From Tetracentron sinense (Eukaryota; Streptophyta; Magnoliopsida; Trochodendrales; Trochodendraceae), in the NCBI GenBank assembly GCA_015143295.1, contig CM026563.1, positions 3,162,001-3,226,000 of the forward strand: 64,000 nt of DNA, in the 5' to 3' direction. The notes beneath the pieces were generated by a model, which was given only the letters and a program-made list of their open reading frames with translations, searched no databases and was not told the DNA's origin. Shown here one piece after another: positions 60,476-64,000 of this stretch. Numbering within the stretch: position 1 is the stretch's first letter; each line of letters begins with the position of its first letter. The position numbers and the translations under genes are program-made.

Positions 60476-60695
60476 TATCTCTATTTCATTCAATGATATT
60501 AATGGACAAAATTTGAGCTACACTCAAGCCAGGTTGTCTCATCAGCTCTTTTCGTTTAAGCCAAGTTTAGGCTGGCATTTTAAGTCGAATAAACCTAGCC
60601 AAGCTTTTATTTAAGCTTGGATACTTAAAGAATTCAAACTTGAGCCAGAGCTTGTTGAGAACTTGGTTTGGCTCGAAACTTGGCTTGTTTATAGT

Positions 60696-60840
60696 CAGGG
60701 TGGAGCCACATGGGGCTAGGGGTTGATGCCCCCCTAAAATTTTGATTAAAAAAAATTCTATAATATTAATAGGGATGTAGCCTAGGAGAGGGGTGGAGCT
60801 GAGGGACGGGGGCTCTAAGCTCGACTCATATAATAATTTA
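60696..60840. mobile_element. Truncated hAT copy (CAGGGGCGGAGCC family)
   Basis: CAGGGTGGAGCCACATGGGG, a CCCCCCTAAAATTTTGAT block and a GAGGGGTGGAGCTGAGGGAC block follow the left end of the family. No right end or target duplication was found. Confidence 0.5.
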
Positions 60841-61234
60841 AGACTAAAGAAGTACATGAAATATTGACTATACTAAGTTTAATGTTGGAATTTGTAAAAT
60901 GCAACAAAACAGTAATTAGTATCAATGGTTTGCAGTTAGAATTGGGGGTCGAAGCTCTTGTTACGCATCTCTAAGGGAATGGATCGTGAGACTTCGATTG
61001 ATTGAGAGAGGCAACACCCTCACCATTGAAGCAAGACGAAATGGCGAAAGAGGAGGGAGTGTTTGTTCTTCCACTTAGGAGCACCCTTTATTTTTATTTT
61101 TTTAAAGTTGGGCCCTCAAATCACTTTTCAAAAATTGGCAAGCTTGCTCCACTGGTAGTGTGTCCTAGTTACTACTCTTGTGTTTCTATTACCAGATAAT
61201 AGAGAATTGTTCTGTGAGAGTGATGCCAAATGAG

Positions 61235-61404
61235 CCTGAAACTTGTCCCATTGGTAGCGTATGCTAGTCACTACCCGATTGGCCCGGGATCTTCCTGAGA
61301 GAGTGTGAGTGTTGTATCTCGACCCGCATTCTAACTCAGAGCAGATATTAACCAACTAACCGGGGTGGTGACCTAACCGCGTATCGGTTAGCCAAAAAAA
61401 AAAA
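61235..61404 (+). mobile_element. SINE-like element
   Basis: CCCATTGGTAGCGTATGC resembles the head of 60341. The tail CTAACCGGGGTGGTGACCTA then ACCGCG...GGTTAGCC ends in an A-run of 11, matching the tails at 31881 and 39712. A related CCACTGGTAGTGTGTCC phrase just upstream (61150) may be a second partial copy. Confidence 0.45.
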
Positions 61405-61794
61405 GGACATTCTCTCGGGGACAAATAACGCGGTTAATTGTATCATTCCCTTTTCCCCAAAGTATTTATCCTGTTAGACTCAGTTTAGAATTCTTCTCGT
61501 TCTGGGACTCTCTCATATATATCTGAAGAACTACAGAGTGATTGATATATTATCGCTGCTTTGTGCTCATTGTTGATTTGTTTTTTGTAACTGCTGGTAA
61601 TATCCTCAGTTCTCTGCCTTTTCTTCTCTTTCGTATTCATGAATGCATCGGTTTCAATCTCTCATTCATCTTTTATTTGTTGGATTATAGATCGATTTTC
61701 TGATTTTTTTTCTTTCTTTATGGGGTTTGTTCCTTTTCATCTTTTGGATTTCGATGTGGCAATAGATCGATAGAAAAGAGTGAGAAGAGGAGAC

Positions 61795-61890
61795 ATGGGT
61801 AGGCTCTTTGTGATCACTCTTGAAGGCAGGATCTACAGCTGCAAGCACTGCCAAACCCATTTCGCTCTCTCTGACGACATCGCTTCCAAG
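61795..61890 (+). CDS. Yippee-type zinc-binding protein, exon 1 (gene continues past the right edge)
   Basis: The exon encodes 32 residues, [20 protein letters not shown] then [12 protein letters not shown], and ends at AAG|GT in phase 0. The MGRLF start, YSCKHC with the first zinc Cys pair (residues 16 and 19) and the (D/E)DI.SK end are the standard first exon of plant Yippee-like proteins, which are about 100-130 residues. Yippee proteins are small conserved zinc-binding proteins of the Mis18/cereblon fold group; their role in plants is poorly defined. Later exons with the second Cys pair are not seen in the following 2 kb, so intron 1 is long. It holds a LINE remnant. Confidence 0.85.
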
Positions 61891-62224
61891 GTTTCAATCT
61901 CCTCTCACTGTAATCCTGTAATCCTTTTTTTTTCTTCTACTGCTATAAAAATTTTAATTGGGATATTTAAATGTGCTTTATTAGGTCATCCGTTCGTATT
62001 TTGCGACTTTGTTATAAAAAAAAATTAGGGATTACCCAATCAATCATGGGATCAGTCTGCATTTACGATTTTATTTGGGTATTTTGTTTATTATTATTGC
62101 CAAAGATGAGGAATTAAAGGAAAACACATTAATTATAAAATAAAAAACAGATGCAATACCCATTTGGATTTCTATCCTTTTAAAGTAAATTTCATTGTGA
62201 GTACTAGCTTATAGCTGAATTGTT

Positions 62225-62891
62225 GTTGGATTGCCCTTAGAGTCATACCCTCCTACACCTTTCCCCCATAGGATTGTGTGGAATCTCGGTATTCCCTCCA
62301 AGGTATCTTTCTTCCTTTGGAATGCGGCGTTGAATAAAATTCTTACTAGTGATCACCTAAAATCTAGAGGCTGGAGGTTGGCCAATCGTTGTTTTCTATG
62401 CCTTCATGTGGAAGATACAGTGGACCACTTGCTCTTGCATTGCCCTATGGTGGGGGCGGTTTGGGGATATTTCTTGTCCCGCGTAGGGGTGGATTGGGTC
62501 TTTCCTTCGTCCTTCCAAAGCTTCTTATCTTGCTGGGTCTTGATGAGTGAGGATAGTGCTCGGAAGGCTCTTTGGGCTATGCTACCCCGGACCATCTCAT
62601 GGGTTATATGGAAAGAGCGCAACAAGAGAGTTTTTGAGAACTCTCATTCTTCCCTTATCCATATATGCTCTCGTACTCGACTATTGGTCCTAAAGTGGGC
62701 AAGCATTCGTCACGAGGAAGAAGAAGTGCACTCTCTCTTGGAGGGTCCCTAATATCATAGGACCATTTTGCTGTTTTGGTTTGTCATTATGCTTGGTTTG
62801 CAATTTTTGTGTTCTCTTGGGTTTACTTTCTTGTAAACTTTGTATTTCTCTTCTTTGATTAATATAAGTCTCTTATTGATCAAAAAAAAAA
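62225..62891 (+). mobile_element. 5'-truncated LINE (L1/RIL-type) 3' end
   Basis: A 173-codon open frame (62231-62752) matches the reverse-transcriptase zinc-binding domain (zf-RVT, PF13966) at the C-terminus of plant LINE ORF2. The blocks are IVWNLGIPSKVSFFLWNAAL, the Cys/His cluster CFLCLHVEDTVDHLLLHC, then ISWVIWKERNKRVFEN. A 3' tail of about 130 bases ends in an A-run at 62882-62891. The endonuclease and reverse transcriptase parts are missing, as expected for truncated target-primed insertion. The remaining frame is undamaged, so it is probably young. It lies in sense orientation in intron 1 of the Yippee gene. A target duplication was not identified. Confidence 0.88.
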
Positions 62892-64000
62892 GGAGCTCTC
62901 TTCACCAAATTGGAGAGGCGGAAGCAAACGCAAAATCTTTCTTCCATCGCCATCGCTTTGTTTAATATTTTTTTTTAAAAATGACCGTTAAGAGAAAGTG
63001 GATACTGAGAGTATGGGGAAGAATTAGGATGGGTTGGAGTTGAACCTGAAGATTAGGCTCCCTATCTGTGAGTTCCTCTCCATTTTAGAGAAAAAATAAG
63101 GAATTTTTAAAGATAGGGTTAGAGTCTTTGTCTGACCAGTCCAATGATGTTTTTATTTTTATTTTTATTATTGGCAAATTCCCCCCGCCCCCCCACCCGA
63201 GATGAGGAATTACCCTCCTCAGAGATGAGGAATTAAGTTTTTGAGATTTTTCCTTGAAATCAATGATGCTTCATATTTTATGCTATCTAGCTTCTTTGTT
63301 TACAGATGAGATGTTATCACCTGTGCTTCGTATTAAAATATGGATACTATTACTTCTGATATGTTGTGGGGATTTTTTTGTTGGGGCTTCTATAAGTTGT
63401 TGATAGAAATCTGTCATTTTGTTGTTCTTCTTCAATTTGGTATAATTGGAGGGACCCTTTTTAAGTAAGAGGAATTAAGGGAAAAATCAGATTAGTCTGT
63501 CAATCTTGATTGGGCTTCTGTTTTTTTTCCTGGTTATTTCGTTTTTGCTTATTAGCTTATCTAGTTTGCGATCATATTCTCTTAGTTTGGATTTGAGGTG
63601 GATGCCAGGGCTCTGGGTTTTTTTAGGTCCTTGAATGTAAATATGATAATCCCAACTTTTTCTTCGCGGCGAGTATAAACTTTTGATTCTTTCTAATTTC
63701 TAAGTCATAACGATATCAAATTTGATTCTACACATTTTTCTGATGTTTGGATTGGGGTTGTATCCCCTTTTTTCGTTAGACAAGAGAGATCATGAAGGAA
63801 ATTGGACAACTTTTGATTCTTTCTAATTTCTAAGTCATAATGATATCAAATTTGTTGCTACACATTTTTCTAATGTTTGGATTGGGGTTGTATCCCCTTT
63901 TTCGTTAGACAAGAGAGATCATGAAGGAAATTGGACTGGGGTTGTATCCCTTTTTTTGTAACTGTGTTCTTAGAGGCTCAATTCCAGGTCTCCATTGCAA
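62892..64000. other. Intron 1 of the Yippee gene (presumed), non-coding
   Basis: There are no recognisable exons. A 130-bp tandem duplication lies near the right edge. Confidence 0.5.
63678..63935. repeat. 130-bp tandem duplication
   Basis: AACTTTTGATTCTTTCTAAT starts at 63678 and 63808. The units differ at about five positions. A further partial repeat of GGGGTTGTATCCC follows at about 63938. Confidence 0.92.

Larger units (their letters stand above)
59524..61794. other. Intergenic region with SINE and hAT debris
   Basis: No gene is recognised. Elements listed separately lie at 60341, 60696 and 61235. The last few hundred bases are the promoter and leader of the Yippee gene. Confidence 0.4.

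Noticed and set aside
63983-64000. Start of Yippee exon 2 at the very end of the window
   Set aside because: CCAG followed by GTCTCCATTGCAA hints at a His-Cys pair, but the phase does not fit exon 1 and only 13 bases are visible.

Overview
The window is nuclear DNA of a flowering plant with a transposon-rich genome. Introns are spliceosomal (GT-AG), the recognisable proteins are plant families, and most of the DNA between genes is transposable elements, many inserted into one another. Gene structure alone does not fix the species; nothing here looks like a grass.

Two host genes can be read end to end. On the + strand, 25675-29456 is an eight-exon CYP90A (CPD-type) cytochrome P450 of brassinosteroid synthesis, with every exon border and the haem motif visible. 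On the - strand, 39991-36920 is a seven-exon HMGB chromatin protein whose introns hold transposon copies and a private 190-bp duplication. A third gene, a Yippee-type zinc-binding protein, enters at the right edge (exon 1 at 61795-61890), with a 5'-truncated LINE in its first intron. Two host pseudogenes are visible: the last two exons of a TAAC/PAPST-like adenine-nucleotide carrier (5633-6654) and a DUF6598-like gene (16255-17165).

Layout: 1-4753 is the 5' part of a Tat-lineage Ty3/gypsy element on the - strand. 5.6-6.7 kb is the carrier pseudogene with a Mutator-like MITE in its intron. 8.2-8.6 kb is a TRIM that looks whole. 10.1-16.1 kb is a nested stack: a long-TIR Mutator-like MITE, a solo LTR inside it, a 2.1-kb tandem duplication, a second MITE in only one copy, and a hAT element inside that. 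16.3-17.2 kb is the DUF6598-like pseudogene. 17-25 kb holds nothing recognisable. 25.7-29.5 kb is CYP90A, followed by a gene-poor stretch with SINE-like copies, then HMGB (36.9-40.7 kb). 41.5-54.3 kb is a second tandem duplication swollen by three solo LTRs and hAT elements. 56.7-58.3 kb is a solo LTR packed with tandem repeats. 59-62 kb carries a hAT MITE and SINEs, and the Yippee gene begins at 61.8 kb.

The genes do not form a functional cluster. The main interest is the readable insertion history: many elements keep exact target-site duplications, and two independent tandem duplications provide before-and-after time marks. I found no CRISPR array, rRNA, standard tRNA gene or new multi-gene system.
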